The notes: generated by a model from the letters alone, not told the origin. DNA of 64,000 bases from Arthrobacter sp. B1I2 (GCF_030816485.1 NZ_JAUSYC010000001.1:2852001-2916000); one strand, 5' to 3'. Counted from the stretch's first letter, positions 7,928 through 18,582 are shown. A program made the numbers and translations.

Positions 7928-8853
7928 GCGTTGCCCTCCAGTTCTGCAAAGAGCGCCAGGGCGGCGGAGAGGTCCTCGGGGGTCTTGACCGCGACGGTCT
8001 TGACGCCGGGCATGCCGCGCTTGGCCAGTCCGGCCAGTGTGCCGGCAGGTGCGAGTTCAATCACGCCGGTAACACCGCGGTTGACCATGGTTTCCATGCA
8101 GAGGTCCCACCGTACCGGGCGCGAGACCTGGGCGATCAGGCTTTCGACGGCGGCACCTCCGTCGGTGACCTCGGCGCCGTCGTAATTCGACAGCAGGGGC
8201 ACCTTCGGCGCCACCGGGTTCAGCTGCGGCTCCAGTTTCCTGAGGGCGCTGACTGCGGGCGACATGTGGCTGGTGTGGAAAGCGCCGGCCACCTTGAGCG
8301 GGATGACGCGGGCCTTGGCGGGCGGGTTGTCGGCCAGGGCCTTCAGCTGTTCGAAGGTTCCGGCGGCGACTGTCTGGCCAGCCCCATTGACATTGGCAGG
8401 GGCCGCACCGGCCGCCTCAATGGCAGCCAGCACCTCGGCCGGGTCACCGCCGACTACGGCGCTCATGCCCGTGGGGGTGACGGCTGCCGCGGCGGCCATG
8501 CTGTTGGCACGCTCGCGGACGAAGGTCATGGCTTCCTGCTCCGTCAGCACGCCGGCAAGGGCGGCTGCAGTGATCTCACCGACGGAGTGGCCCGCCAGGA
8601 TCACCGGGAGGGAGCTGAGTTCGACGTCGAAGAGGGAGGCGGCGGTGACCAGCCCCGCGGCAACGATCAGGGGCTGCGCCACCGCAGTATCCTTGATGGT
8701 TTCCTCGTCGGAGGTGGTCCCGTGGGCCACCAGGTCGATGCCTGCGATGTCGCTCAGGGAGGCCAGCTGGCCTGCCACCGAAGGAAGTTCCAGCCAAGGG
8801 GCCAGAAAACCCGGGGTCTGTGAGCCCTGTCCAGGGCAGACTATTGCAAGCAC
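7924..8853 (-). CDS. fabD: Malonyl-CoA:ACP transacylase
   Basis: FabD moves malonyl groups from CoA to ACP, supplying the extender for FabH and FabF. The 309-residue protein shows the nucleophile elbow GHSVGE with S90 and the catalytic H193 in AFHTSHMSP, plus the N-terminal PGQGSQ motif. It starts with GTG at 8853, with GGAAAG nine bases upstream. It is the first gene of the fab operon. The 88-base gap to the regulator upstream contains a perfect inverted repeat (8921-8939), the probable site of operon control. Confidence 0.96.
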   Translation of the reverse strand: MLAIVCPGQGSQTPGFLAPWLELPSVAGQLASLSDIAGIDLVAHGTTSDEETIKDTAVAQPLIVAAGLVTAASLFDVELSSLPVILAGHSVGEITAAALAGVLTEQEAMTFVRERANSMAAAAAVTPTGMSAVVGGDPAEVLAAIEAAGAAPANVNGAGQTVAAGTFEQLKALADNPPAKARVIPLKVAGAFHTSHMSPAVSALRKLEPQLNPVAPKVPLLSNYDGAEVTDGGAAVESLIAQVSRPVRWDLCMETMVNRGVTGVIELAPAGTLAGLAKRGMPGVKTVAVKTPEDLSAALALFAELEGNA

Positions 8854-8920
8854 GTAACCAGCTTTCCAAATTACTGTGTGATCCAGCGGTGTTTCTCCAC
8901 ACCAAGCTCACGGGGTCAGA

Positions 8921-8939
8921 TTGTAGGAAGTCTACAATG
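8921..8939. promoter_or_regulatory. Candidate FasR operator upstream of fabD
   Basis: ATTGTAG (8921-8927) and CTACAAT (8933-8939) form a perfect seven-base inverted repeat with a five-base spacer, 68 bases before the fabD start and next to the stop of the FasR-like gene. Streptomyces FasR is known to bind upstream of fabD and activate the same four-gene operon; assigning this exact site is inference. Confidence 0.6.
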
Positions 8940-8941
8940 CC

Positions 8942-10186
8942 TCACGCCTGGTTCCGGGACACCTGCCGCTCCGTGGCGGCCTTAGGCGGGGCGGAAAGAC
9001 GGCCCACCACCAGCGCGGCCTGCAGCACGAACGCCTCCCGCGGCAGCAGCGGGTCCCAACCGGTGACGTCGCAGACGCGCTTCAATCGGTACCTGACGGT
9101 GTTGGCGTGGACGAAGAGTTCCCGGGCCGTGGCCTCGAGTGAATGACCCAGCTCCAAGTAGGTTCCCAGCGTTTCCACCAGACCGTTGGAGGCCGCCAGG
9201 AGCGGCCGGTAGATGTTCTTCACGAGCGAGCGGCGTGCGGCGTCGTCACCGGAAATAACCCGTTCCGGCAGCAGGTCGTCAGCGGCTACCGGGCGTGGGG
9301 CGGAGGGCCAGGCGCGGGCGGCCGTCAGCCCGGCAAAGGCCGACTGGGCGGAACCGCTGGCCTCCAGCAGCGAACTGGCCTCGGGGCCGTAAACAACCGG
9401 CCCGGGGGCGAACATGTCGCTTAACTTCACGTAGGCGGTTTCGCGGTCCTGCACCCCGCCAAGGATGAGGATCAGCCGGTCGCCCTGAATTCCTACCAGC
9501 GCGTCCTCGGCGTAACGGCCAGCCATGCGCCGCAGCTCGCTGACATAGCTGGCGCTGGGCTCCGACGGTGAATTTCCCACCATCACCGTGAACCGCTCCT
9601 GCGCCTTCCAGCCAAGCGCTGCGATGCGTGAGCGCAGGGCGTCCGTGTTTTCGCCGCGCAGGATCGCGTCGACAATCAGGGCTTCCAGCCGGGTGTCCCA
9701 GGAGCCGCGGGATTCAGCAGCGCGGGCATAGACATCTGCGGCTGCAAAGGCCACTTCCCGCGAGTACCGCAGGACTGCCTCGCGCAGGGAGGGCTGGTCG
9801 GCTTCGGGTGCGATGACCGGAACCTGGTCCTCCACCACCTCCACCACGATCCTGATCAGCTGCAACGCCTTCTGCAGGCTGATTGAGCGGGTCAGCTCCG
9901 TGGGGGCTGTCCCGAAAACGTCCGTAAGGATCCACGACGGCGAACTGGGCCGCTCATACCAGGTGACGAAAGCCGCGATGCCGTTCTGCGCCACCATGCC
10001 GAGCGCCGAGCGCTCGTCCGCACTGAGCCGGCTGTACCAGGGCAGCGCCTGCTCGAGCCTGCGCAGGGTGGTGGTGGAGAGCTGGCCTACGCTGGCGCGG
10101 AGCTGCTTGAGGGTTTCGGACTTCTCCGGCGTGGCCTTCGGCGGCGCTGGTTTCCGCTTCGGTGACGGACTGGCTGGTGCTGGCAT
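8942..10186 (-). CDS. fasR: FasR-like PucR/CdaR-type transcriptional regulator of the fab operon
   Basis: The 414-residue protein ends in a PucR-type helix-turn-helix: GHSLEATARELFVHANTVRY, followed by an RLKRVCDVTG segment. The N-terminal part carries a predicted GGDEF-like region typical of CdaR/PucR proteins. Its position directly upstream of fabD-fabH-acpP-fabF matches Streptomyces FasR, an activator of fatty-acid synthesis, so the symbol is assigned by synteny. The start is uncertain. ATG 10186 gives the basic N-terminus MPAPASPSPKRKP; other in-frame starts lie at 10222 and 10252, and none has a strong ribosome binding site. A half-site like that of the fabD operator lies just upstream. 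Confidence 0.8.
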   Translation of the reverse strand: MPAPASPSPKRKPAPPKATPEKSETLKQLRASVGQLSTTTLRRLEQALPWYSRLSADERSALGMVAQNGIAAFVTWYERPSSPSWILTDVFGTAPTELTRSISLQKALQLIRIVVEVVEDQVPVIAPEADQPSLREAVLRYSREVAFAAADVYARAAESRGSWDTRLEALIVDAILRGENTDALRSRIAALGWKAQERFTVMVGNSPSEPSASYVSELRRMAGRYAEDALVGIQGDRLILILGGVQDRETAYVKLSDMFAPGPVVYGPEASSLLEASGSAQSAFAGLTAARAWPSAPRPVAADDLLPERVISGDDAARRSLVKNIYRPLLAASNGLVETLGTYLELGHSLEATARELFVHANTVRYRLKRVCDVTGWDPLLPREAFVLQAALVVGRLSAPPKAATERQVSRNQA

Positions 10187-10220
10187 TCTTTGAGCATACG
10201 GCCAGCGTCGCGCAAGCTCC

Positions 10221-10240
10221 ATTTGTGCGAAGGCTACAAT
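10221..10240. promoter_or_regulatory. Degenerate copy of the fab operator upstream of fasR
   Basis: The sequence reads ATTTGTG-N6-CTACAAT. One half (CTACAAT, 10234-10240) is identical to the fabD operator and the other half is degenerate. It could serve autoregulation of the FasR-like gene. Confidence 0.35.
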
Positions 10241-10299
10241 CCGCCTTGTCACGGATCACAGCGGGACCCGCCTCCCTGGGCCCGCCCATCCAGGAAAGG

Positions 10300-10339
10300 A
10301 CGACGGCGGCCCCCACCTTGTGGTGGGGACCGCCGTCGT
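10300..10339 (-). terminator. Terminator after aceE
   Basis: A long stem pairs 10300-10309 with 10330-10339 and, after one C-A mismatch, 10311-10317 with 10322-10328 around a four-base loop. It lies about 90 bases past the aceE stop and before the FasR-like gene on the same strand. Confidence 0.75.
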
Positions 10340-10428
10340 TCGTTTGTCGTTCGTCGTTTTTGGGCAGATATGCGGGGTTCCGGGCCTCGGAAGTCCTTGT
10401 ACCTGCCCAAAAACTCCTCGGGTGGAGG

Positions 10429-13170
<2,742 letters not shown>

Positions 13171-13228
13171 GTCCAACCTCTCTTTGCGCGCATGAATCGG
13201 CGCACTCAGGCCAGGCAGGGTGACTGCC

Positions 13229-13244
13229 CGGCGTATATACGCCG
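13229..13244. promoter_or_regulatory. Perfect 16-base palindrome upstream of aceE
   Basis: CGGCGTATATACGCCG is fully self-complementary and lies 59-74 bases before the aceE GTG, where a repressor or activator of aceE could bind. The regulator is not identifiable from this window. Confidence 0.55.
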
Positions 13245-13421
13245 TGTGCGACGTATCGGTTACAACAGCCCGGTCATGTGTGCCGGGCAGCTTCCTAGCG
13301 CTCCTATGGTCTGCAGGGAGTCGCAAGGTTGTCGTCCCGCAGCCATAGTTGTCATCAGCCACTCTAGCCCTGACCAGAACACGATGCGTAGCTGCAGCCC
13401 GGGTCCTGCAGTTGTATTTCG

Positions 13422-13446
13422 TTCGTCATACTGGTTGTGTGACGAA
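13422..13446. promoter_or_regulatory. Inverted repeat TTCGTCA-N11-TGACGAA
   Basis: Two perfect seven-base arms (13422-13428 and 13440-13446) are separated by 11 bases, about one helical turn. The site lies 153 bases before the DUF3052 gene and about 250 bases before aceE. Confidence 0.4.
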
Positions 13447-13598
13447 AAGCCGCTGCCATCGTGCGGCTGCAGCTGGATGTGACGCAGAATATGCGCCGTT
13501 CCAGGGGCGGCAGCTTGAAGCGCAGGCACAAAGGGTGTTGGCTTGGGAGTAATGGAAATCACTATGCGCACCGCATATATGAGGCATTGGAGGAACAC

Positions 13599-14018
13599 GT
13601 GAGCGAGGCCGACGCCGCCACTTCGGTAAATGTGGCGGAAAAATTGGGTTTCAAAAACGGGGATCTGATTCAGGAGTTCGGTTACGACGACGATGTCGAT
13701 TTCGACTTGCGTGACGATATTGAGGACTTCACCGGTTCGGAGCTGCTGGACGAGGACGATCACGAGGTGGCGGACGCCGTCGTCCTGTGGTGGCGCGCCG
13801 GCGACGGAGACCTGGTGGACAGCCTGATGGATTCCCTCACCACCCTGAGCGAAAACGGCGTTGTCTGGGTTCTCACCCCCAAGTCGGGCAGGGGCGGCTA
13901 CGTTTCGCCCGCGGACATCCAGGAAGCGGCACCCACCGCCGGCCTGCACGTGACAACCTCAGCGGGAGTCTCGAAGGACTGGAGTGCAACCCGTCTGGTC
14001 AGCAGGAAGAACAAGTGA
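13599..14018 (+). CDS. DUF3052 domain-containing protein
   Basis: This 139-residue acidic protein matches the DUF3052 family, which is widespread in actinobacteria. In Streptomyces and mycobacteria relatives are found beside aceE, as here, but the function is not established. The sequence shows VAEKLGFKNGDLIQEFGYDD near the N-terminus and a conserved WVLTPKSGRGGYVSPADIQE block in the C-terminal half. GTG at 13599 is chosen because GGAGG lies just before it; the in-frame ORF extends upstream without a better site. Its last four bases overlap the next gene (GTGA), so it is co-translated with the peroxiredoxin. Confidence 0.85.
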   Translation: MSEADAATSVNVAEKLGFKNGDLIQEFGYDDDVDFDLRDDIEDFTGSELLDEDDHEVADAVVLWWRAGDGDLVDSLMDSLTTLSENGVVWVLTPKSGRGGYVSPADIQEAAPTAGLHVTTSAGVSKDWSATRLVSRKNK

Positions 14019-14509
14019 CGGCAGCGGTTGAGGCCGCTTCCGCAGCTGTTCCAGTGCCCGGCGCAACAGCGCCTGACTTTGAGCTTGCCAACCAATACGG
14101 CGAGCCGGTGCGGCTGTCGTCCTTCCGCGGGCAGAATGTAGCGCTGGTTTTCTACCCGTTTGCGTTCTCCGGGATCTGTACCGGCGAGCTGTGTGAGATC
14201 AGGGACAATCTGGCCACGTTCGAGGATTCGAACGCGGTGGTCCTTGCGGTTTCCGTGGACAGCAAGTTCAGTCTCCGTGCCTATGCGGAGCGGGACGGCT
14301 ACACTTTCGACCTGCTTGCCGACTTCTGGCCGCACGGCGCGGTAGCCAGTGCCTATGGGGTGTTCGACGCCGTCAGTGGCATGGCAAAGCGGGCCACTTT
14401 CATCATTGACGCCGATGGCAGGATCAGTTACCGCGTGGTGAATCCCCGCGGCCAGGCGCGGGACTTTGCCGAATACCGCGCAGCCCTGGCGGATCTGAAG
14501 CAGGCCTGA
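14015..14509 (+). CDS. Peroxiredoxin, AhpE/BCP-like
   Basis: This 164-residue thioredoxin-fold peroxidase reduces hydrogen and organic peroxides with a thiol. The peroxidatic cysteine is C55 in the block FYPFAFSGICTGELC. A second cysteine, C60, lies five residues on. That spacing is typical of BCP-type atypical 2-Cys enzymes, while the overall sequence is closer to mycobacterial AhpE, which lacks that cysteine. The GTG start overlaps the DUF3052 stop. The sirtuin gene follows after seven bases, so the three genes probably form one operon. Confidence 0.88.
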   Translation: MTAAVEAASAAVPVPGATAPDFELANQYGEPVRLSSFRGQNVALVFYPFAFSGICTGELCEIRDNLATFEDSNAVVLAVSVDSKFSLRAYAERDGYTFDLLADFWPHGAVASAYGVFDAVSGMAKRATFIIDADGRISYRVVNPRGQARDFAEYRAALADLKQA

Positions 14510-14516
14510 GCGACCC

Positions 14517-15437
14517 ATGGCGGAGCAGCGGCGCGGGACAGGGCTTACCGGCTTTGCCAGCATGCCGCCAGTGGCCCCTGCCCCGCCTTCAGGCGAGGAT
14601 CTTGAGACCCTGGCCCGGATCCGGGACCTGCTTGCCGGCGCCCGCTTCGCACTGCTGACGGGCGCCGGCCTCAGCACCGACTCCGGCATTCCGGACTACC
14701 GTGGCCCGGACTCGCCGCCGAGGACGCCCATGACCTACCAGGAGTTTGTCCGGGACGCAGCCAACCGGAGGCGTTACTGGGCCAGGAACCATATCGGGTG
14801 GTCGCATATGCGGCACGCGGACCCGAACCAGGGCCATTATTCCGCCGCTGAGCTTGAACGGCTCGGTTACCTCACCGGCCTGGTCACGCAGAACGTGGAC
14901 CGCCTGCACCAGGATGCGGGCAGTTCAAACGTCGTCGATCTCCATGGCCGGTATGACCAGGTGATCTGCCTGGACTGCGGGCGAACCTACACCCGGCGTC
15001 TCCTGGCTGGCGTTTTCGAGGAGCTCAACCCCGGATTCCTGGAACGGGCCGCGGCCTCGGGGCTGGTGGAAATGGCACCCGACGCTGACGCCACCGTGGA
15101 GGACCAGACGCTTATCAGCAGCTTCGTGGTACCGGTCTGTCCTGCCTGCGGCGGGACCCTGAAGCCGGACTTCGTCTACTTCGGGGAAAATGTTCCCAAG
15201 GACCGGGTGGAACGCTCCTACGCCATGGTGGACCAGGCAGCCGCCCTGGTGGTCGCGGGGTCATCGCTGACGGTCATGAGCGGCCTGCGGTTTGTGCGCC
15301 ACGCTGCCAAAGAGTCCAAGCCGGTGGTCATCATCAACAGGGGCGCCACCCGCGGTGATGACAGGGCAACCATCAAGCTCGAAGCCGGGGTGAGCCAGGC
15401 GTTGGGTTACCTGGCAGCTGAACTTCCACCGCTCTAG
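14517..15437 (+). CDS. Sir2-family NAD-dependent protein deacylase
   Basis: Sirtuins remove acyl groups from lysines using NAD+. This 306-residue protein has the NAD-binding GAGLSTDSGIPDYRG motif, TQNVDRLHQDAG, the catalytic histidine in DLHGRYD, and two CxxC pairs for structural zinc (CLDC and CPAC). A late motif, GSSLTVMSGLRFVRHA, binds the adenosine part. It has no transmembrane or effector domain, so it looks like a metabolic deacetylase of the CobB type and not a phage-defence Sir2 protein. It follows the peroxiredoxin gene by seven bases. Confidence 0.9.
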   Translation: MAEQRRGTGLTGFASMPPVAPAPPSGEDLETLARIRDLLAGARFALLTGAGLSTDSGIPDYRGPDSPPRTPMTYQEFVRDAANRRRYWARNHIGWSHMRHADPNQGHYSAAELERLGYLTGLVTQNVDRLHQDAGSSNVVDLHGRYDQVICLDCGRTYTRRLLAGVFEELNPGFLERAAASGLVEMAPDADATVEDQTLISSFVVPVCPACGGTLKPDFVYFGENVPKDRVERSYAMVDQAAALVVAGSSLTVMSGLRFVRHAAKESKPVVIINRGATRGDDRATIKLEAGVSQALGYLAAELPPL

Positions 15438-15535
15438 GAAAGACCGTTTCTTCCATGGATTCGCGTTTCCGGTCCGCAGTCGGGTAGAGTTTATGTTCGT
15501 TGGTTGCGGCGCTACAGCCTGAAACCGCGTCGTTT

Positions 15536-15611
15536 GGGTCTTTAGCTCAGCTGGTAGAGCGCCACGTTTACACCGTGGATGTCATCGGTTCGATCCCGGT
15601 AGGACCCACCA
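15536..15611 (+). tRNA. tRNA-Val (anticodon TAC)
   Basis: A full cloverleaf is readable: acceptor GGGTCTT with AGGACCC, D-arm GCTC...GAGC, anticodon loop TTTACAC giving TAC, and T-loop TTCGATC. The discriminator A is at 15608 and CCA is encoded at 15609-15611. Confidence 0.97.
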
Positions 15612-15617
15612 GGATAG

Positions 15618-15660
15618 ACCCCGTTGCCCCGCCTTGCCGGTGGACGCAGCGGGGTTTTTT
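15618..15660 (+). terminator. Terminator after tRNA-Val
   Basis: Two overlapping pairings, ACCCCG (15618-15623) or CCCCGC (15627-15632), can pair with the arm ending GCGGGGT (15649-15655), which runs directly into six T residues. Confidence 0.75.
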
Positions 15661-15711
15661 GTTGCCTGCCCTCGTGCCGTAATTGTCCGACCCCTGCCAT
15701 ACCTTGCAGGA

Positions 15712-16002
15712 ATGGAACACGTCATAGTGCACACAGACAGCAACGGAATGCCGACGGCGGTGCTGGGCCGGGGCAGGGAATGGACAGTGGGTGCCGAACC
15801 GGTCAGATGGTTCGAGCGCATCAACTGGTGGGAATCCAGCCGCCGGATGCCGAAGGGCGGGAGCGGTGTGGATGTCGAAGTCCTGCAGCTGCAGGTGAGG
15901 CTGGGAAACAACAGCAGGTCAGCCCTGACCACCCTGTACCTCCAGCGCGACGGCGTCGGCGGCGGCTGGCGCCTTCGGGAGTCAGAAGCGGGCGCAGCCT
16001 GA
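15712..16002 (+). CDS. Small conserved protein, DUF6504-like
   Basis: The 96-residue product has two parts: an N-terminal strand-turn-strand (VIVHTDSNGMPTAVLGRGRE) and a tryptophan-rich helix containing RWFERINWWE. It resembles DUF6504-type proteins, which in some actinobacteria accompany translesion polymerase genes, but no such gene is near. The resemblance is from memory of the family pattern and is weak. The start at ATG 15712 has AGGA only two bases before it, so the true start could be upstream. No operon partner is evident. Confidence 0.5.
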   Translation: MEHVIVHTDSNGMPTAVLGRGREWTVGAEPVRWFERINWWESSRRMPKGGSGVDVEVLQLQVRLGNNSRSALTTLYLQRDGVGGGWRLRESEAGAA

Positions 16003-16067
16003 AGGACTGGCCCGGGCAGTTTCCGGGGGCTCCGGTTGGCGGCAGTCTGTTTTCAGGCATTGGAAAA

Positions 16068-16106
16068 CCCTCCACCGCGACTATTGGGGGATGCCGCGGT
16101 GGAGGG
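16068..16106. repeat. Orphan 12-bp hairpin upstream of the IclR gene
   Basis: CCCTCCACCGCG (16068-16079) pairs perfectly with CGCGGTGGAGGG (16095-16106) across 15 bases. Read on the minus strand the stem is followed by TTTT, as in a terminator, yet no minus-strand gene leads into it. On the plus strand it could end the preceding small gene without a T-run. Confidence 0.5.
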
Positions 16107-16222
16107 CCTGGGATGAATATACCGTGAACTGCCGGAAACAAAAAGTCATGCGGCGCGTATGGTTTCCCCGCGCCTGGGCAGGGCCGCCGCTGGTCATCAG
16201 CGAGCCATTATGATGGTTGGTG

Positions 16223-16232
16223 TTCAGCTGAA
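16223..16232. promoter_or_regulatory. Palindrome TTCAGCTGAA upstream of the IclR gene
   Basis: A perfect ten-base palindrome lies 41 bases before the IclR start, a plausible operator for autoregulation. Ten bases can arise by chance. Confidence 0.3.
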
Positions 16233-16273
16233 TGGACAGCAGGACAAGCGCCCGCGCCTACCGAAGGAGAATC

Positions 16274-17071
16274 ATGGCCGATTCCCGTACTCCGCGTTCT
16301 TCCGACGGGCAGGGAAGCGCTTCGCCGGCGCCGGCTGTCACCCGCGCTGCGGCCGTCCTGGAGGCTCTCGCTGCGTCAGCCGGTGGAAGGCTCACCCTCA
16401 GTGACCTTGCCCGTGAGCTGGGAATCCCAAAATCCTCCACCTCCAATCTGCTGCTGGCTTTGGAGGAGGCCCGCCTCATCAACAGGCAGGGCTCCGAATT
16501 CACCCTGGGCCGCAAGCTGGTTGAGCTTGGCGCGGCCTACTTGAGCCGCATGGACGAGGTCCAGGAGTTCTACCGGTACTGCGAGCAGGCGCCCACGCTC
16601 TCGGGTGAGACCGTCCGAATTGCCATGCTGGACGGAACCAACGTCATCTATTTGGCCCGTTATGAGGGGCATCCCGCCGTCCGGCTGACATCAAACATAG
16701 GCGACAAAATGCCCGTCTCACTTTGTGCGGTGGGCAAGGCCTTGGTCGCCAGGCTTCACGAGCACGACATTGACGATATGTTCCCCGACGACGCCCAGCT
16801 GCCCGTCCTCACCCCCAAGTCACTGCGGACCGGCCGGGAGCTCAAAGCCCAGCTACGGACAATCCGCGAGCAGGGCTATGCCTTCGAGGACGAGGAATCC
16901 ACCACCGGCGTGGTTTGCCTGGCGGTGGCTGTCCCTACCCGCGGCTCCCATGGCCCCAGCCTGGGGCTGTCCGTAACTGCGCTCAAGGCCACCTATACGG
17001 CGGAGCAGGGGGCGCAGATGGTCAAGGAGTTACAGGAACTCGCGCAATCCCTCGGTAATCCCATGGGCTAG
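16274..17071 (+). CDS. IclR-family transcriptional regulator
   Basis: The 265-residue protein has the standard IclR layout: an N-terminal winged helix (RLTLSDLARELGIPKSSTSN, about residues 35-60) and a C-terminal GAF-like effector domain (KMPVSLCAVGKALVA). IclR proteins sense small organic acids and repress or activate neighbouring catabolic genes. AAGGAGA precedes the ATG. The gene lies just upstream of an MFS acid symporter and a set of sugar-acid dehydrogenases, which are its likely targets. A TTCAGCTGAA palindrome at 16223-16232 lies 41 bases before the start and may serve autoregulation. Confidence 0.9.
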   Translation: MADSRTPRSSDGQGSASPAPAVTRAAAVLEALAASAGGRLTLSDLARELGIPKSSTSNLLLALEEARLINRQGSEFTLGRKLVELGAAYLSRMDEVQEFYRYCEQAPTLSGETVRIAMLDGTNVIYLARYEGHPAVRLTSNIGDKMPVSLCAVGKALVARLHEHDIDDMFPDDAQLPVLTPKSLRTGRELKAQLRTIREQGYAFEDEESTTGVVCLAVAVPTRGSHGPSLGLSVTALKATYTAEQGAQMVKELQELAQSLGNPMG

Positions 17072-17144
17072 GAGGGGCGCCGCCCAAGGCGGACTGGGCA
17101 TTTTGCACTCAAGCCCTTCCCTCTTGTCCAACTTGCTGTACTCT

Positions 17145-17154
17145 GTTCAACATA
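17145..17154 (+). promoter_or_regulatory. GTTCAACATA motif upstream of the MFS gene
   Basis: The motif lies 72 bases before the MFS start. A nearly identical GTTCAATATC occurs on the minus strand at 19809-19818 in the divergent promoter of the dehydrogenase genes, so both may be bound by the neighbouring IclR protein. Confidence 0.3.
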
Positions 17155-17226
17155 GTGATCGGCACGATGGTGCTGTCGCTGACCCGCCAGGCCAACGGGG
17201 GCCTGGCGCGTGATGAGGGAGTTCTT

Positions 17227-18573
17227 GTGACAACTCGTACTAATGCACCGCAGGCCGCGGACGGCACCGTCGTCGACGCGGACCAGCTGCGAAGGGCAAC
17301 TCTGGCAAGTTCCGTAGGTTCCGCACTGGAGTACTACGACTTCTATATATACGGCCTCGCGTCCGCACTCATCTTCGGGCCGCTCTTCTTCGCACCGCTC
17401 GGCGAAAGCGGTGCTGTCATTGCATCTTTTGCCACTTACGGCGTGGGGTTTGCTGCCCGGCCCTTCGGCGGCGTCGTTTTTGGCTACATCGGTGACAGGT
17501 TCGGCCGCAAGATGGTCCTGATCCTCACCATCGGCCTGATGGGCATGGCCAGTTTCGCCATAGGGCTCCTGCCCACCTTCGAACAGGCCGGGATGCTCGG
17601 CGCAGTCCTCCTTGTAACCCTCCGCATCATCCAGGGCCTCGGGGCCGGAGCCGAACAGGCAGGTGCCACAACGCTCATTTCGGAGGTGGCGCCGCGCCGC
17701 CGTCGTGGTTTCTTTGCCGCCCTGCCTTTCGTAGGGATCCAGCTGGGCACCCTGCTTGGTGCGGGAACCTTCGCGCTCATGGCGCTGGCGGACAAATCCG
17801 TCCTGCAGGCCTGGCTGTGGCGCGTGCCGTTCCTGGCAAGCTTCATCCTGATCGCCATTGCGGTCTTCATCCGCCTTCGCCTCAAGGAAACGCCCGTCTT
17901 CCAGGAACTGGAGAAGCATAAGGCGGTGGTAAAGAATCCTGTCGGCCAGATCTGGAAGCATTCGAAGAAGAATGTCCTGGTGGGCATCGGCCTGCGCATG
18001 GGTGAAAACGGAAACTCCTCCATCTACTCGGCCCTGCTGGTTTCGTTCATCAGCATGCCCGCCGGAGTTTTCGCCGGTGACAAGTTCATCGGACCCACCG
18101 GGCTGCTGATCGCAGCCGGCTTTGCCGCTGTCATGGTGGTCACCTTCGGCGCTCTTTCCGACCGCTACGGCCGTGTCCCTGTGTACCGGTACGGGGCCCT
18201 GTTCCAGGCGGTGATCGCCCTTCCGGCGTTCTATCTGGTGACGCTGGGCAACGTTACGCTCGTCTGGGTTGTCATGGTGCTTGGCATCGCCCTGGGCGTG
18301 CAGGCCATGCTTGGGCCGCAATGTGCCCTCCTGCCGGAGCTGTTCGGTTCCCAGCACCGCTTCACGGGAGTCGCCCTGAGCCGTGAAATCTCCGCAGTTC
18401 TCGCCGGCGGGTTTGCGCCCATGATCGGCGTCGCGCTCCTGGCCGCCACCAACCATTCCTGGCTGGTTCCCGCGCTCTACTCGCTGGTTCTGGCGCTGAT
18501 CTCGTTCATCACCACCTTCTTCACCCCGGAAACGGGCGGACGGGACCTGGTCCTCGTCGAGGACGCCAGCTAG
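17227..18573 (+). CDS. MFS transporter, metabolite:proton symporter type
   Basis: This 448-residue membrane protein belongs to the ShiA/ProP-like metabolite:H+ symporter branch of the major facilitator superfamily. An N-terminal ALEYYDFYIYGLASAL segment and the loop GDRFGRKMVL between helices 2 and 3 are typical, as is a second GALSDRYGRVPVYR loop in the other half. Twelve hydrophobic segments can be counted roughly. GTG 17227 has GAGGGAG seven bases upstream. Family members carry organic acids such as shikimate, citrate or alpha-ketoglutarate. Its position between an IclR regulator and sugar-acid dehydrogenases suggests it imports the acid they consume. A terminator follows directly. Confidence 0.88.
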   Translation: MTTRTNAPQAADGTVVDADQLRRATLASSVGSALEYYDFYIYGLASALIFGPLFFAPLGESGAVIASFATYGVGFAARPFGGVVFGYIGDRFGRKMVLILTIGLMGMASFAIGLLPTFEQAGMLGAVLLVTLRIIQGLGAGAEQAGATTLISEVAPRRRRGFFAALPFVGIQLGTLLGAGTFALMALADKSVLQAWLWRVPFLASFILIAIAVFIRLRLKETPVFQELEKHKAVVKNPVGQIWKHSKKNVLVGIGLRMGENGNSSIYSALLVSFISMPAGVFAGDKFIGPTGLLIAAGFAAVMVVTFGALSDRYGRVPVYRYGALFQAVIALPAFYLVTLGNVTLVWVVMVLGIALGVQAMLGPQCALLPELFGSQHRFTGVALSREISAVLAGGFAPMIGVALLAATNHSWLVPALYSLVLALISFITTFFTPETGGRDLVLVEDAS

Positions 18574-18582
18574 TGCGGGACT

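Larger units (their letters stand above)
13171..13598. other. 428-base divergent intergenic region between aceE and DUF3052 gene
   Basis: No coding sequence is supported here. The region must hold promoters for both divergent genes. It contains a perfect 16-base palindrome (13229-13244) near aceE and a seven-base inverted repeat (13422-13446) between them. I could not place -35/-10 boxes with confidence. Confidence 0.6.

Noticed and set aside
14517..15437. Sir2 protein as part of an anti-phage system
   Set aside because: It is a single-domain deacylase with intact zinc finger and no fused effector or partner typical of defence Sir2 systems, and its neighbours are antioxidant genes.
15536..15611. 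tRNA-Val as an integration site
   Set aside because: No duplicated tRNA 3' end and no integrase occur within the following 10 kb; the downstream genes look like ordinary chromosomal genes.
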